Positions 1 to 8,201 of a DNA stretch of 64,000 nucleotides are shown here, in pieces. The DNA is taken from the NCBI RefSeq assembly GCF_023015765.1, contig NZ_JALKAL010000009.1, forward strand, positions 62,173 through 126,172, read 5' to 3'. Source of the DNA: Ornithinimicrobium sp. F0845 (GTDB lineage: Bacteria; Actinomycetota; Actinomycetes; Actinomycetales; Dermatophilaceae). Position 1 is the first letter of the stretch; each line of letters opens with the position of its first letter. The position numbers and the translations under genes were made by a program. Below the pieces are notes generated by a model. That model did no database searches and was not told the DNA's origin. It saw only the letters and a program-made list of their open reading frames with translations.

Positions 1-2
1 AC

Positions 3-491
3 CCGGCTGCCTTGTGGTGGGCCATCCGGCACTCCGACCAGCTGGGCCACAGCTGGTACATGCTCGTCTTCCAACTCCCGGTCGTGCCTGAGTTGCTCCT
101 GGCACGGCTGCTGCGCTCCGGCGCCCTCCACCGGTGGGGGGTCCCGGGTGGTGACAGCCGCCGATATGCCCTCCGGCTGGGCCGGTCACGAGCGCTTCGC
201 GGACCGATCAACTGGTATCGAGCAGCGCTGCGGCAGGCGCTTCGCCGACCCGCTGAGCTGGAGACCGCGGTGACGGTGCCGACGACGTATGTCTGGGGCG
301 CCCGGGACCCGTTCCTCGGTCGTGTCGCGGCCGAGCGCACGGCACGGCACGTCGCCGGTGACTACCGCTTCGTCGAGGTCGACGCCGGCCACTGGTTGCC
401 GGAGCGGGAGCCGGTGCTCGTGGCTCAGGAGGTCCTGGCGCGTATCGCCGCCGTGAGTCACGGGGTCGGCGCGCCAGGGCATGAGGACTGA
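3..491 (+). CDS. alpha/beta hydrolase, C-terminal part (5' end outside window)
   Basis: The reading frame is open to the left edge, so the N-terminus with the nucleophile elbow is missing. The visible part ends in the classic second half of an alpha/beta hydrolase fold: a strand followed by WGARDPF, carrying the acid residue, and later DAGHWLPE, carrying the catalytic His. The sequence between them fits the cap domain of epoxide hydrolase or haloalkane dehalogenase-like enzymes. The substrate cannot be inferred. The gene is convergent with the minus-strand genes that follow. Confidence 0.8.
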   Translation, partial: PAALWWAIRHSDQLGHSWYMLVFQLPVVPELLLARLLRSGALHRWGVPGGDSRRYALRLGRSRALRGPINWYRAALRQALRRPAELETAVTVPTTYVWGARDPFLGRVAAERTARHVAGDYRFVEVDAGHWLPEREPVLVAQEVLARIAAVSHGVGAPGHED

Positions 492-558
492 GACGCACAG
501 GGGAGTGGCTGAAGAACGCGCGCGTCACTGCAGGTCCGGAGGTCGTCCCTCTGCACGG

Positions 559-636
559 CTACCGAGCCAGCCCGAGAAGCGCCATCAGGGCCCGCTCGAC
601 CTCCACGAGAGTCTCTGGGGACAGTCGGCCGACTCT
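559..636 (-). pseudogene. MazF/PemK-type toxin C-terminal remnant
   Basis: On the minus strand a short open frame ends with VGRLSPETLVEVERALMALL and a few further residues before a TAG stop at 559-561. This resembles the last helix of MazF/PemK endoribonuclease toxins, whose C-termini typically read GRLSPE..L..VE.AL...LGL. The frame is closed by a TAA about 10 codons upstream of the motif, and no SH3-like toxin core or start is present. I read it as a decayed toxin of which only the tail survives. It lies just downstream of a same-strand gene whose C-terminus looks antitoxin-like. The family call rests on about 25 residues. Confidence 0.45.
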
Positions 637-700
637 GATGCAATACGCATAGCGTTACTTGACATAATGTGTCTTATCGGCGTTTACGAATGGTCGTCAA
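632..700. other. AT-rich junction with inverted repeats next to the toxin remnant
   Basis: This stretch is clearly poorer in GC than its surroundings. It contains GACATAATGTGTC (GACA/TGTC arms) and TTATCGGCGTTTACG. It lies exactly where the toxin remnant loses its reading frame, between the remnant and the upstream gene on the same strand. It may be a recombination scar or an attachment-like site. No integrase or transposase is nearby. Confidence 0.3.
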
Positions 701-708
701 CCCTGCGC

Positions 709-1167
709 TCACTGGTCAAGCATCTCGTCGAGCTCGGCGTCGGTGAACTCGAAGTCGTCTCCGATCCAGACTTCCCTCGCCAGCGAGCCGCGCGCCGCGA
801 GGAACCGGCCACCTGACTTCACCTGTTCGAGTCTGTCGTGGTCGCTCGCGTGCCCTGCGGCACGGTGCAGCACGGCGTGCGTCGGAGTGAGCTCGAGCGC
901 GCCGTCGTCGCGGATCCTCGCGTCACCGTCGATGATCAGCGTGTGGCCACCGGCGTCCTGCGGCGGGAGCATCACCGTGACCTCCGGCAGTTCGGGAACG
1001 GTCCGCCGCGCCGTGCGGCCCGGTTCGACGATCACCAGGACGTTGCCCACGAGCTGTGGGAACACCTGTGCGACATGCGGACGCCCGTTGCGTCCGGACA
1101 GCAGGTACGCCGTGTGGTGGCGACCGAGCGCCTCGCCGAGTTCCGCCAGGTTGACCGGGATGCTCAT
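709..1167 (-). CDS. pyridoxamine 5'-phosphate oxidase-fold (FMN-binding split barrel) protein with odd C-terminus
   Basis: The protein has 152 residues. Residues 1-105 match small actinobacterial PNPOx-like flavin or deazaflavin proteins: a helix, then HTAYLLSGRNGRPHVAQV, an RRTVPEL turn and the closing TPTHAVLHR. The cofactor and substrate are unknown. The start ATG at 1167 overlaps the stop of the barstar-like gene by 4 nt (ATGA), so the two are translationally coupled. The last 30 residues (AREVWIGDDFEFTDAELDEM) are not typical of the family. They resemble the acidic tail of type II antitoxins, and a toxin remnant lies directly downstream, so an in-frame fusion is possible. Confidence 0.7.
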   Translation of the reverse strand: MSIPVNLAELGEALGRHHTAYLLSGRNGRPHVAQVFPQLVGNVLVIVEPGRTARRTVPELPEVTVMLPPQDAGGHTLIIDGDARIRDDGALELTPTHAVLHRAAGHASDHDRLEQVKSGGRFLAARGSLAREVWIGDDFEFTDAELDEMLDQ

Positions 1168-1697
1168 GCCCCCATCATGCCCGGATCGCTGTCGTCGCGC
1201 GGAGTGTCTAGCAAATTCCATAGAGGACGCTGACTGGGCTCGGGGCGGTCGAAGTCCGGGCCGTCGCCCACGGCGAAGACCACGAGCTCGATCCGGGTCC
1301 TGTTGGCCGGGTTCTGCGCGGGCATGTCGCCGATCTGCACCTCCAGCAGCCCCCAGCCGACCTCCGCCACCGTGGCCGGAGCGGCACGCGCCGCAACGTC
1401 CAGGTGACGCCAGATGACGGCCACCCGCTCGCCGTCGTGGTCCACGACATACTGCCCGATGCAGTCGTTGAAGGCGTCCCAGCCGGCGCCGTACCAGTCC
1501 GGGAAGCCGAAGACCTCCCCGAGGTGCCGGTGGGCGGCGGCCCGGGAGGTCATCCGCCGCCCGTCCAGCTCCACGCGCAGATAGCCCCAGCGGTCCAGGT
1601 GGGCGTCCAGCAGCGGCCACGCGTCCACGTGGACGTGGGACAACGGACCGGACCGCAGGAAGGGCAGGTCGCGCCGGGCGTTCGGCCGATCGCTCAC
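1164..1697 (-). CDS. barstar-like protein (ribonuclease inhibitor family)
   Basis: The protein has 177 residues. The core resembles barstar, the intracellular inhibitor of barnase-type ribonucleases. The stretch HLGEVFGFPDWYGAGWDAFN corresponds to the barstar helix carrying the inhibitory residues (the usual pattern is FP.YFG.NWDAL.D). It is followed by a strand-rich half (VDHDGERVAVIWRHL). No barnase-like gene is next to it, so it may guard against an incoming toxin or have another role. It is the first gene of a two-gene unit with the flavin-fold gene. The start is at 1697. Confidence 0.75.
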   Translation of the reverse strand: MSDRPNARRDLPFLRSGPLSHVHVDAWPLLDAHLDRWGYLRVELDGRRMTSRAAAHRHLGEVFGFPDWYGAGWDAFNDCIGQYVVDHDGERVAVIWRHLDVAARAAPATVAEVGWGLLEVQIGDMPAQNPANRTRIELVVFAVGDGPDFDRPEPSQRPLWNLLDTPRDDSDPGMMGA

Positions 1698-1836
1698 CCC
1701 ACGACCCTAACCTCGCAGAGTCGTGGCCGTGCCGGGCCAAATTTTCGTTGTGCGCGGTGGCGGTCCGGTTCTACCGTGACAGACGACCGTGATCAGCCAG
1801 TGTGGGACGGTTCGCCGCCCGCTTGAGGAGGTAGTG

Positions 1837-2484
1837 ATGCCCTGTGACGCCAGCGGCATGGCCGAGATCCACCGCCTGTACAAGTCGGGGTTCGGCGAGG
1901 GCCCCAGCCTGGTCGAGGGGGTGCGCGACGGCGACACCGCGCACGCCTCCCTGGTCGCCGACCACCTGGCGACGCTCTCGGCCTCGCTGCACGCCCACCA
2001 CGAGTTCGAGGACGGCAAGTTCTGGGACCCGCTGACCGAGCGGGCTCCCGGCTGCGCGCTGCACGTGGACCGGATGAAGCGCCAGCACGCCGAGATGCTG
2101 GTGCACCTGGAAGCCATGGACCAGGCGCTCACGGTCTGGCGCACGACCGGCCGGTCGGCCGACGCCGAGCCCATCAGGCAGGCGCTGGCCGGCATCAATG
2201 CGGCGCTCGCTGAGCACCTGCCGGACGAGGAGCAGAACATCGTGCCCGTCATGGAGTCGGTGCTGACCCAGAAGGAGGTCGACGCCGCGAGCGCGCACGG
2301 CCGCAAGGCGACCCCGAAGGGCCAGGCGTTCCCGATGCTCGGCGAGATCCTGGCCGCCCAGCCCGACGGTGGCACGGAGTGGTTGCACAAGCACCTGCCG
2401 CCCCCTGTGCGCCTCATCTGGAGAGTGCTCGGACAGAGGAAGTACGAAGCACACCGACGAGCACTCGTGCAGGGACCGAACTGA
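1837..2484 (+). CDS. hemerythrin/HHE domain protein
   Basis: The protein has 215 residues. The start ATG at 1837 was chosen because GAGGAGG at 1825-1831 is correctly spaced; an earlier in-frame ATG at 1789 has no such site. The four-helix HHE fold is visible through its metal-ligand motifs: ASLHAHHEFED near residue 50, HVDRMKRQHAEM near 80, and EHLPDEEQNIVP near 130. Such proteins bind a non-haem di-iron centre used in oxygen, peroxide or nitric oxide sensing or storage. It is cytoplasmic, and the specific function is unknown. Confidence 0.85.
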   Translation: MPCDASGMAEIHRLYKSGFGEGPSLVEGVRDGDTAHASLVADHLATLSASLHAHHEFEDGKFWDPLTERAPGCALHVDRMKRQHAEMLVHLEAMDQALTVWRTTGRSADAEPIRQALAGINAALAEHLPDEEQNIVPVMESVLTQKEVDAASAHGRKATPKGQAFPMLGEILAAQPDGGTEWLHKHLPPPVRLIWRVLGQRKYEAHRRALVQGPN

Positions 2485-2526
2485 GTCAACCCCTCGCCGG
2501 CCCCCGGGCCGTGGCACGCTGTCGGG

Positions 2527-3156
2527 GTGGCCTCCCCCTCCCCACTCCCCCACGGGCTCTCTGGGTCGCGTGCTGCCGGTAGGAGGAGGCCTGTCTGGCT
2601 GGACCGCGTCCTGCCAGTGCTCGTCCTCGTCGGTCTGCTCTGGGTTCTTGAGCTGGTCGACCTGCTCACCTCGCTCGACCTGGACGCCTACGGCATCCGG
2701 CCTCGCGAGCTTGCCGGCCTGCCCGGCATCGTGCTCGCGCCGTTCCTGCACCTCGGCTTCGTCCATCTGATCGCCAACACCTCCGCCCTGCTGGTGCTCG
2801 GCGCGCTGCTGGCCTGGAGCACGCGTCACCTGTGGGTGGTGACTGTCGGCGTCGTCCTCCTGGGCGGCGTAGGCGTGTGGCTGTTCGGTGGCTCCCACAC
2901 CGTGGTCGTCGGGGCCAGCGGCGTGGTCTACGGGTATGCCGCGTTCCTCACGGTCTACGGCTTCGCCGCGCGACGGTTCGGCCAGGTCCTGATCGGACTT
3001 CTGGTGGTCGCGCTCTACGGCGGGCTGTTGTGGGGAGTCCTGCCGTTGCGTCCTGGCGTGTCCTGGCAGGGGCACCTGTTCGGAGCGCTCGCCGGGGTGG
3101 TGCTGGCGCTCTGGCTCGGTCGCCGGGACCGCGCGACGCGGGCGGCCGCCCGCTGA
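2527..3156 (+). CDS. rhomboid family intramembrane serine protease
   Basis: The protein has 209 residues with about six membrane segments. The catalytic Ser is in GASG (Ser131) and the catalytic His is in WQGHLFGALAG (His183). The HLIAN motif in the second segment supplies the oxyanion residues (His80, Asn84), as in GlpG. It cleaves membrane-embedded substrates, but the target is not evident. The gene starts with GTG 43 nt after the hemerythrin gene and is probably co-transcribed with it. Confidence 0.9.
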   Translation: MASPSPLPHGLSGSRAAGRRRPVWLDRVLPVLVLVGLLWVLELVDLLTSLDLDAYGIRPRELAGLPGIVLAPFLHLGFVHLIANTSALLVLGALLAWSTRHLWVVTVGVVLLGGVGVWLFGGSHTVVVGASGVVYGYAAFLTVYGFAARRFGQVLIGLLVVALYGGLLWGVLPLRPGVSWQGHLFGALAGVVLALWLGRRDRATRAAAR

Positions 3157-3160
3157 CTGC

Positions 3161-3676
3161 TCAGACGTCGAAGACCGACCAGCAGATCTCGTTGCGGCGC
3201 CGTTGGTCCTCCAGCACCAGCTGCCGGATCGCGTCCGGCAGCTGGTCGTGCTGCCAGCGACACTCCAGACGTCCCGCGACCTCGGCGTCCGCCTCGGCGA
3301 CGCTGGCCCTGACCGCCTTGATCGCGTAGGCCGCCGCTCCCAGGTCGTGCTCGGCGACGTGGGCCACGCACGCTGCCTGACCAGCGGAGTATGCCGCGTG
3401 GCGGGCTGCGTCGGTCAGGTCCCGGGCCGCACCCATCGCGTGCCCGCCAGCAGCCCGGGCTGCCATCATCGGCAGGTCGCCCGCCACCCACGCCCGGGCC
3501 GCGGCGACCGCCTCCCGCGGCCGCGCGTCCTCGGCTCGGACGGCCTCGAACAGGGGCAGGACGTGCTCGGCGCAGGTGGCCGCCCAGAGCGCGAGACGGT
3601 GGTGGTCCTCGGTGGTCAGGGTGCCCCCACGCCGGATGGTGACCAACCGCGGGTCCCGGACGGCGGGCAGGATCAC
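3161..3676 (-). CDS. putative immunity protein (Imm5-like alpha-helical)
   Basis: The protein has 171 residues and is rich in alanine and helix. The opening TLTTEDHHRLALWAATCAEH, the following RPREAVAAARAW, and later AGQAACVAHVAEHDLGAAAYAIKAV match a family annotated as putative immunity protein in actinobacteria and firmicutes. The GTG start at 3676 overlaps the stop of the upstream YjbR-like gene by 4 nt (GTGA), which decides the start. No polymorphic toxin gene is present here, so it is an orphan immunity gene or has been repurposed. It is convergent with the rhomboid gene. Confidence 0.6.
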   Translation of the reverse strand: MILPAVRDPRLVTIRRGGTLTTEDHHRLALWAATCAEHVLPLFEAVRAEDARPREAVAAARAWVAGDLPMMAARAAGGHAMGAARDLTDAARHAAYSAGQAACVAHVAEHDLGAAAYAIKAVRASVAEADAEVAGRLECRWQHDQLPDAIRQLVLEDQRRRNEICWSVFDV

Positions 3677-4083
3677 GGCGGCACCACCGGGAGGTCGGTC
3701 AGCTGGGCCACGAGCCTGGCCGGCGCCTGGGTGCAGTAGGAGTCGACGAGCATCTCGCGGAGGTCCTCCCAGTCGGTGTCGTCGCCGAGGATGGCGCCCA
3801 CCACGTTGCGGCCCCAACCGGCCCGGAAGAACGACGGGCCGAGGTGCTCGAAGGCCATGACCTCCGAGTCGGGGGCACGGAAGACGATCCGGAACTGCTG
3901 GTCCTCCCCGCCGAAGACGTGCGCGACGGTGGCCTGGCCGACCCGCCACCGCTCCCCCACCCAGGCCGCCTCGCGGTCGCACTCCGGCAGCTCCGCGAAC
4001 ACACGGTCGAGCCGCTGGATCAGGGCGTCGGGCACCTCGGGACGTTCCACCACGGCAGCAAGTCTGCACCCCACCGCCGACAC
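3673..4083 (-). CDS. MmcQ/YjbR family protein
   Basis: The protein has 136 residues with the compact alpha/beta YjbR fold. Diagnostic parts are FAELPECDREAAWVGERWRVG near residues 30-50, VAHVFGG, and VDSYCTQAPARLVAQL near the end. Members bind DNA or act as single-domain proteins of uncertain role. The GTG start at 4083 is a choice; GTG codons a few residues later are also possible. It is coupled to the immunity-like gene and divergent from the hybrid kinase gene. Confidence 0.8.
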   Translation of the reverse strand: MSAVGCRLAAVVERPEVPDALIQRLDRVFAELPECDREAAWVGERWRVGQATVAHVFGGEDQQFRIVFRAPDSEVMAFEHLGPSFFRAGWGRNVVGAILGDDTDWEDLREMLVDSYCTQAPARLVAQLTDLPVVPP

Positions 4084-4107
4084 CGTCCGTTCAGGTCCTC
4101 CTCCTCA

Positions 4108-6708
4108 ATGTCGATCACTGCTAACTTCGTTCCCGGAGAGGACTACCGTGCCACCGACCCACCGCGGCGACGAGGGTGGGTGCAGCGCGCCGTGACCTCG
4201 ATCACCGGCGAGGCGCAGGGACCCGGGCGGTCGGGCTGGCGAGAGGGCGTCCGGTCGGACCTGATCGCCGCCATGGCCGTGGCCGGCGTGATCTGGGGCG
4301 CGCTCTACGCGGTGCAGGGCAACTGGCTCGCCGCCCTGTGGCCGTGGGGATACTCGTTCCTCTCCGCGGTGAACCTGGTGCTCTACCGTCGCTGGCACCT
4401 GACGCGCGCGCTCGACCTGCAGCTGGTCATCAGCCTGCTCATCCCGTTCGGGCTGATGATCCACCTCGGCGGGTTCCAGGCGTCCGGCGGCGTGATCCTC
4501 TGGTCGTTGCTGCCGTCCATTGCCGCGCTGCTCGGCTACGGCCTGCGGGCGGCGGTCGGTTGGTTCCTCGGGTATGCCGTCCTGCTCGCCACGGGCGTGT
4601 TCCTCGAGCCCTGGCTGGAGCCGTGGTCGGGCCGGATGCCGGAGCCGTGGGTCACCGGCTTCTACTTCGGCAACATGGTCGGGGTGACCCTGGCGGCCTG
4701 GCTGGTCATCGCGCGCTACACCCGGCAGAACGCCGAGCTGATCGAGACCGAGCGCGAGGCCCGCCTGACGGCCGAGGAGGCCACCCGCGCCAAGGGCGAG
4801 TTCCTGGCAAACATGAGCCACGAGCTGCGCACCCCGCTGAACTCGGTGATCGGCAACGGCCAGCTCATCGCCGGCACCGAGCTCGACCCCGAGCAGAGCG
4901 AGTACGTCGACGCGATCCGGAGCAGTGCGGAGCTGTTGCTGGCCACGATCAACGACGTGCTCGACTACTCCAAGATGGAGGCGGGTCAGTTCCGGATCGA
5001 CCCGCAGCCGATGGACCTGCGGGCCGTGGTGGAGACCACGCTGGACGTCATCGCTCCCCTGGCCTCACAGAAGAGGATCGACCTGACGTATCAGCTCGCG
5101 GAGGACCTGCCGGGCACCATCGTCACCGACGGGCACCGGCTGCGCCAGGTCCTGGTGAACCTGATGACCAACGCGGTGAAGTTCACCGACGAGGGCGAGG
5201 TGTCCCTGAGGGTCAGCACGCAGGAGGCGGGAGCGGGGCTGACGGTAGTGTTCGCGGTCCGGGACACCGGCATCGGCATCCCGCAGGGCGCCCAGGAACG
5301 CCTCTTCGAGTCCTTCCAGCAGGGTGACGCCTCGACGAGCCGGCGCTACGGCGGCACCGGCCTCGGCCTGGCGATCACCCGCACCATCGTCACCCTGCTC
5401 GGCGGGACGGTGAGCGTCGAGAGTGAGGTCGGCGTGGGATCGACCTTCACCGTGCGGATCCCCGCCACCGACCACTCCCCCGCTCCCCCGACGGCTGGGT
5501 CGGAGGACCCGCTCACCGGCCGGTCCCTGCTCCTCGTCAACGACAACCCCACCGACCGAGCCCTCGTGGAGGGCTTCGGTCGCGGCTGGAGTATGACGGT
5601 GCGCACGGTGGCCACGATGCGCGAGGCCGTGGAGCTCACCGACTCCCACGAGATCGTCGACGTGGTCCTGATCGACCACCAGCACATGGGCGGGGACGCC
5701 ACGGCCCTCGCCCGGCGCATCGCCTCCACACCGTGGACCGCGGCGGTGCCACTCGTCCTCATCTCCACCCTGGGCTCGCGCGCAGCGCTGGAGGGCACGC
5801 CCTTCGTCGATCTCATCACCCGCCCGCTCAAGCAGTCCTCGGTGCACGACGTGCTCGTCGGCCTGCTGGCGAAGGAGCCGGGGCCGGACAGGGCCCGCGC
5901 CAGGACCCCGGTCCTGGACACCGATCTCGGGCGACGACACCCGTTGCGGGTGCTGGTCGCCGAGGACAACGCCACGAACCAGCGCCTGATCCAACGACTG
6001 CTCCAACGACTCGGCTACGAGCCGACCGTGGTCGGGGACGGCGTGGAGGCCGTGGCTGCCGTGGCTGAGATCGACTACGACGTCGTCCTGATGGACCTCC
6101 AGATGCCGCGCATGGACGGGCTGGAGGCCACCAGCCGCATCCGGGCACAGGACGGGCACCAACCCTGGATCGTCGCGGTGACCGCCAACGCCTCCGAGCA
6201 GGACCGCCGCGACACCGTGGAGGCCGGGATGCAGGACTACGTCACCAAGCCCCTTCGGGTCGAGGAGCTCACCGCCGCTCTGGTGCGCGCGTGGGAGGGG
6301 ACCACCCACCCGTCGACCGTGGCCACACCGGGACCGCCCGACGAGCGCCCGGCCTCCCCGGGCCCCACGACGACCATCGACCAGGCCGCCATCGACCAGC
6401 TGGTCGCCCTCACCGGTGACGCCGCCTTCCTGACCACCCTGCTGTCCGAGTTCCTCACGGAGAGCCGGACCCTGGTGGATGCCGTTCGCGGCGCCACGGG
6501 ACCGCCCATCGACCCCGAGCCGCTGCGCCGGCACGCGCACAGCCTGAAGTCCAGCGCCGCGAGCGTGGGTGCCACGGAGCTGTCGGCGTGTGCGGCGCGG
6601 ATCGAGGCTGCCGCGCTCGCCGGGGAGTATGCCGAGCTGCCGGCCCTGGTGGAGAAGCTCGCCCAGGTGCACGCGGCCACCGAGCAGGCGCTGCAGGAGC
6701 GGGTGTGA
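4108..6708 (+). CDS. hybrid sensor histidine kinase with two receiver domains and HPt
   Basis: The protein has 866 residues. Domain order: a membrane region of about six helices (residues ~55-200), HisKA with FLANMSHELRTPLN (His238), and HATPase_c with NAVKF, DTGIGIP and GTGLGLAI. Next is a first receiver that looks degraded (NDN instead of the acidic pair, Asp523 kept, Lys replaced by Arg in TRPL). A canonical receiver follows (EDNATN, LMDLQMP with Asp663, TKP), then an HPt domain with HSLKSS (His811). This is a BarA-like phosphorelay in one chain. The start ATG 4108 has no clear Shine-Dalgarno; GTG 4180 is an alternative. The stimulus is unknown. Confidence 0.9.
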   Translation: MSITANFVPGEDYRATDPPRRRGWVQRAVTSITGEAQGPGRSGWREGVRSDLIAAMAVAGVIWGALYAVQGNWLAALWPWGYSFLSAVNLVLYRRWHLTRALDLQLVISLLIPFGLMIHLGGFQASGGVILWSLLPSIAALLGYGLRAAVGWFLGYAVLLATGVFLEPWLEPWSGRMPEPWVTGFYFGNMVGVTLAAWLVIARYTRQNAELIETEREARLTAEEATRAKGEFLANMSHELRTPLNSVIGNGQLIAGTELDPEQSEYVDAIRSSAELLLATINDVLDYSKMEAGQFRIDPQPMDLRAVVETTLDVIAPLASQKRIDLTYQLAEDLPGTIVTDGHRLRQVLVNLMTNAVKFTDEGEVSLRVSTQEAGAGLTVVFAVRDTGIGIPQGAQERLFESFQQGDASTSRRYGGTGLGLAITRTIVTLLGGTVSVESEVGVGSTFTVRIPATDHSPAPPTAGSEDPLTGRSLLLVNDNPTDRALVEGFGRGWSMTVRTVATMREAVELTDSHEIVDVVLIDHQHMGGDATALARRIASTPWTAAVPLVLISTLGSRAALEGTPFVDLITRPLKQSSVHDVLVGLLAKEPGPDRARARTPVLDTDLGRRHPLRVLVAEDNATNQRLIQRLLQRLGYEPTVVGDGVEAVAAVAEIDYDVVLMDLQMPRMDGLEATSRIRAQDGHQPWIVAVTANASEQDRRDTVEAGMQDYVTKPLRVEELTAALVRAWEGTTHPSTVATPGPPDERPASPGPTTTIDQAAIDQLVALTGDAAFLTTLLSEFLTESRTLVDAVRGATGPPIDPEPLRRHAHSLKSSAASVGATELSACAARIEAAALAGEYAELPALVEKLAQVHAATEQALQERV

Positions 6709-6721
6709 GGACGATCGACCC

Positions 6722-8179
6722 GTGAGCCAGGACGCCACCCCGCCCGGGTCCACCCGCCCCCGTGACGGGGCCGGGGACGGCCCCGCGTGCGTGCTCGTCG
6801 TCGAGGACACGCTCGTCAACCGGCTGGCGCTCGCCCAGGGGTTGAGCCACCTGGGGCACCGGGTGCTGCAGGCCGCCGAGGGAGAGGCAGCGCTGCGCAC
6901 CCTCGGCGAACACCGGGTGGACATGGTCCTGCTCGACCTGCTCATGCCCGGCACGGACGGGTTCGCCGTCCTGGAGCGCATGTCTGTCGACCCGGAGCTG
7001 CGACCGATCCCGGTGCTCGTGATCTCCGCCGTGGAGCGCAGCGAGGACATCGCCCGGGCCATCGAGCTGGGAGCCATCGACGTCCTGCCCAAGCCCGTGG
7101 ACCCGGTGCTCCTCCGGGTCCGGGTGCAGGTGGCCCTGGAGCAGTCCCGCCTGCGCCGGCTGGAGCAGCAGTACCTCCGCCAGGAGCTGGCGCTGCGCAG
7201 GCAGGAGCGACTGGCCACCCTCGGCAGGCTCAGCGCCGGCCTGGCCCACGAGCTCAACAACCCCGCCGCCGCGGCGCTCGGTGCGGCCCGCCAGCTGGCG
7301 TCGGCGCTGCGCGAGACGGAGGAGGCGCTGCCCGAGCTGATCGTCCGCGCGGACGGGACCGCCGTGATCGGCGCCGTGAACGAGCTCCTCGACACGGCCC
7401 GCGACCCCGCCCCCGACGCGGACCGCGCGATGGGGGATCTGGCGCTGGAGGAGGAGTTGGCGCTGGAGGAGGTCCTTGAGTCCGCGGGCATCGACGAGTT
7501 CTGGAACGTGGCCCCGGAGCTGGCTTCCCACGGGCTGACGGCCGACGTGCTCTCGGCGCACCTCGCGGCCCTCGGCGACGGGGGTGCCGCAGCGGTCTCC
7601 TGGTTCCGGTCACGGGCCGGCGTGCGCCGGCTTGTCGCCGAGATCGGCACCAGTGTCGGCCGCATGTCGGAGCTGATCGGCGTGCTGCGGGACTACAGCG
7701 CGGTGGACCGTGCCCCCACGCAGGATGTCGACGTGCGGGCTGGCCTCGACGAGACCCTGCAGATCCTGGACCACCGGATCCCGTCCGGGATCACCGTCGC
7801 GCGCGACTTCGCTCCAGACGTGCCGACCATCGTCGCCTACGGCGGCGAGCTCAACCAGGTGTGGACGAACCTGATCGACAACGCGACCCAGGCGATGGAT
7901 GAGGCCGGACTCCTGCGGGTGCGCGCACACGCCAGCGGGACGGGCGTGCGGGTCGAGGTGGAGGATGACGGCCCCGGCATCCCAGCCTCCCTGCTGGGCC
8001 AGGTGTTCGACCCGTTCGTCACCAGCAAGCCACCGGGTCAGGGCATCGGCCTGGGGTTGAGCATCGCGCACCAGATCGTGGTCGAGCATCACGGCGGCAG
8101 CCTGACGGTCCGCTCCGCACCGGGTCGCACGGTCTTCACCGTCGAGCTCCCCGACCAGCCACCAGGAGCGCCCGCCTGA
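6722..8179 (+). CDS. receiver-histidine kinase protein (phosphorelay partner)
   Basis: The protein has 485 residues and no membrane segment. An N-terminal receiver (VVEDTLVNR, LLDLLMPGTDGF with Asp72, PKPVD) is followed by a linker and HisKA with GRLSAGLAHELNNP (His176). After an insert comes HATPase_c (NLIDNATQAM, DDGPGIP, GQGIGLGLSI). The gene starts with GTG 13 nt after the upstream hybrid kinase gene. The likely flow is from the upstream HPt to this receiver, which would control the attached kinase. No DNA-binding or enzymatic output domain is encoded nearby. Confidence 0.85.
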   Translation: MSQDATPPGSTRPRDGAGDGPACVLVVEDTLVNRLALAQGLSHLGHRVLQAAEGEAALRTLGEHRVDMVLLDLLMPGTDGFAVLERMSVDPELRPIPVLVISAVERSEDIARAIELGAIDVLPKPVDPVLLRVRVQVALEQSRLRRLEQQYLRQELALRRQERLATLGRLSAGLAHELNNPAAAALGAARQLASALRETEEALPELIVRADGTAVIGAVNELLDTARDPAPDADRAMGDLALEEELALEEVLESAGIDEFWNVAPELASHGLTADVLSAHLAALGDGGAAAVSWFRSRAGVRRLVAEIGTSVGRMSELIGVLRDYSAVDRAPTQDVDVRAGLDETLQILDHRIPSGITVARDFAPDVPTIVAYGGELNQVWTNLIDNATQAMDEAGLLRVRAHASGTGVRVEVEDDGPGIPASLLGQVFDPFVTSKPPGQGIGLGLSIAHQIVVEHHGGSLTVRSAPGRTVFTVELPDQPPGAPA

Positions 8180-8201
8180 CCCGGGCATAGAGTGTCACGC
8201 C

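Noticed and set aside
632-700. Complete insertion sequence or integrative element
   Set aside because: No transposase or integrase gene and no second terminal repeat in the window.
4105-4821. Long antisense frame opposite the hybrid kinase, and similar long minus-strand frames at 5065-7665, 8136-9767 and 13793-15514
   Set aside because: High-GC shadow frames: composition is Arg/Gly/Asp-rich without domains, and the plus-strand genes have complete motifs.
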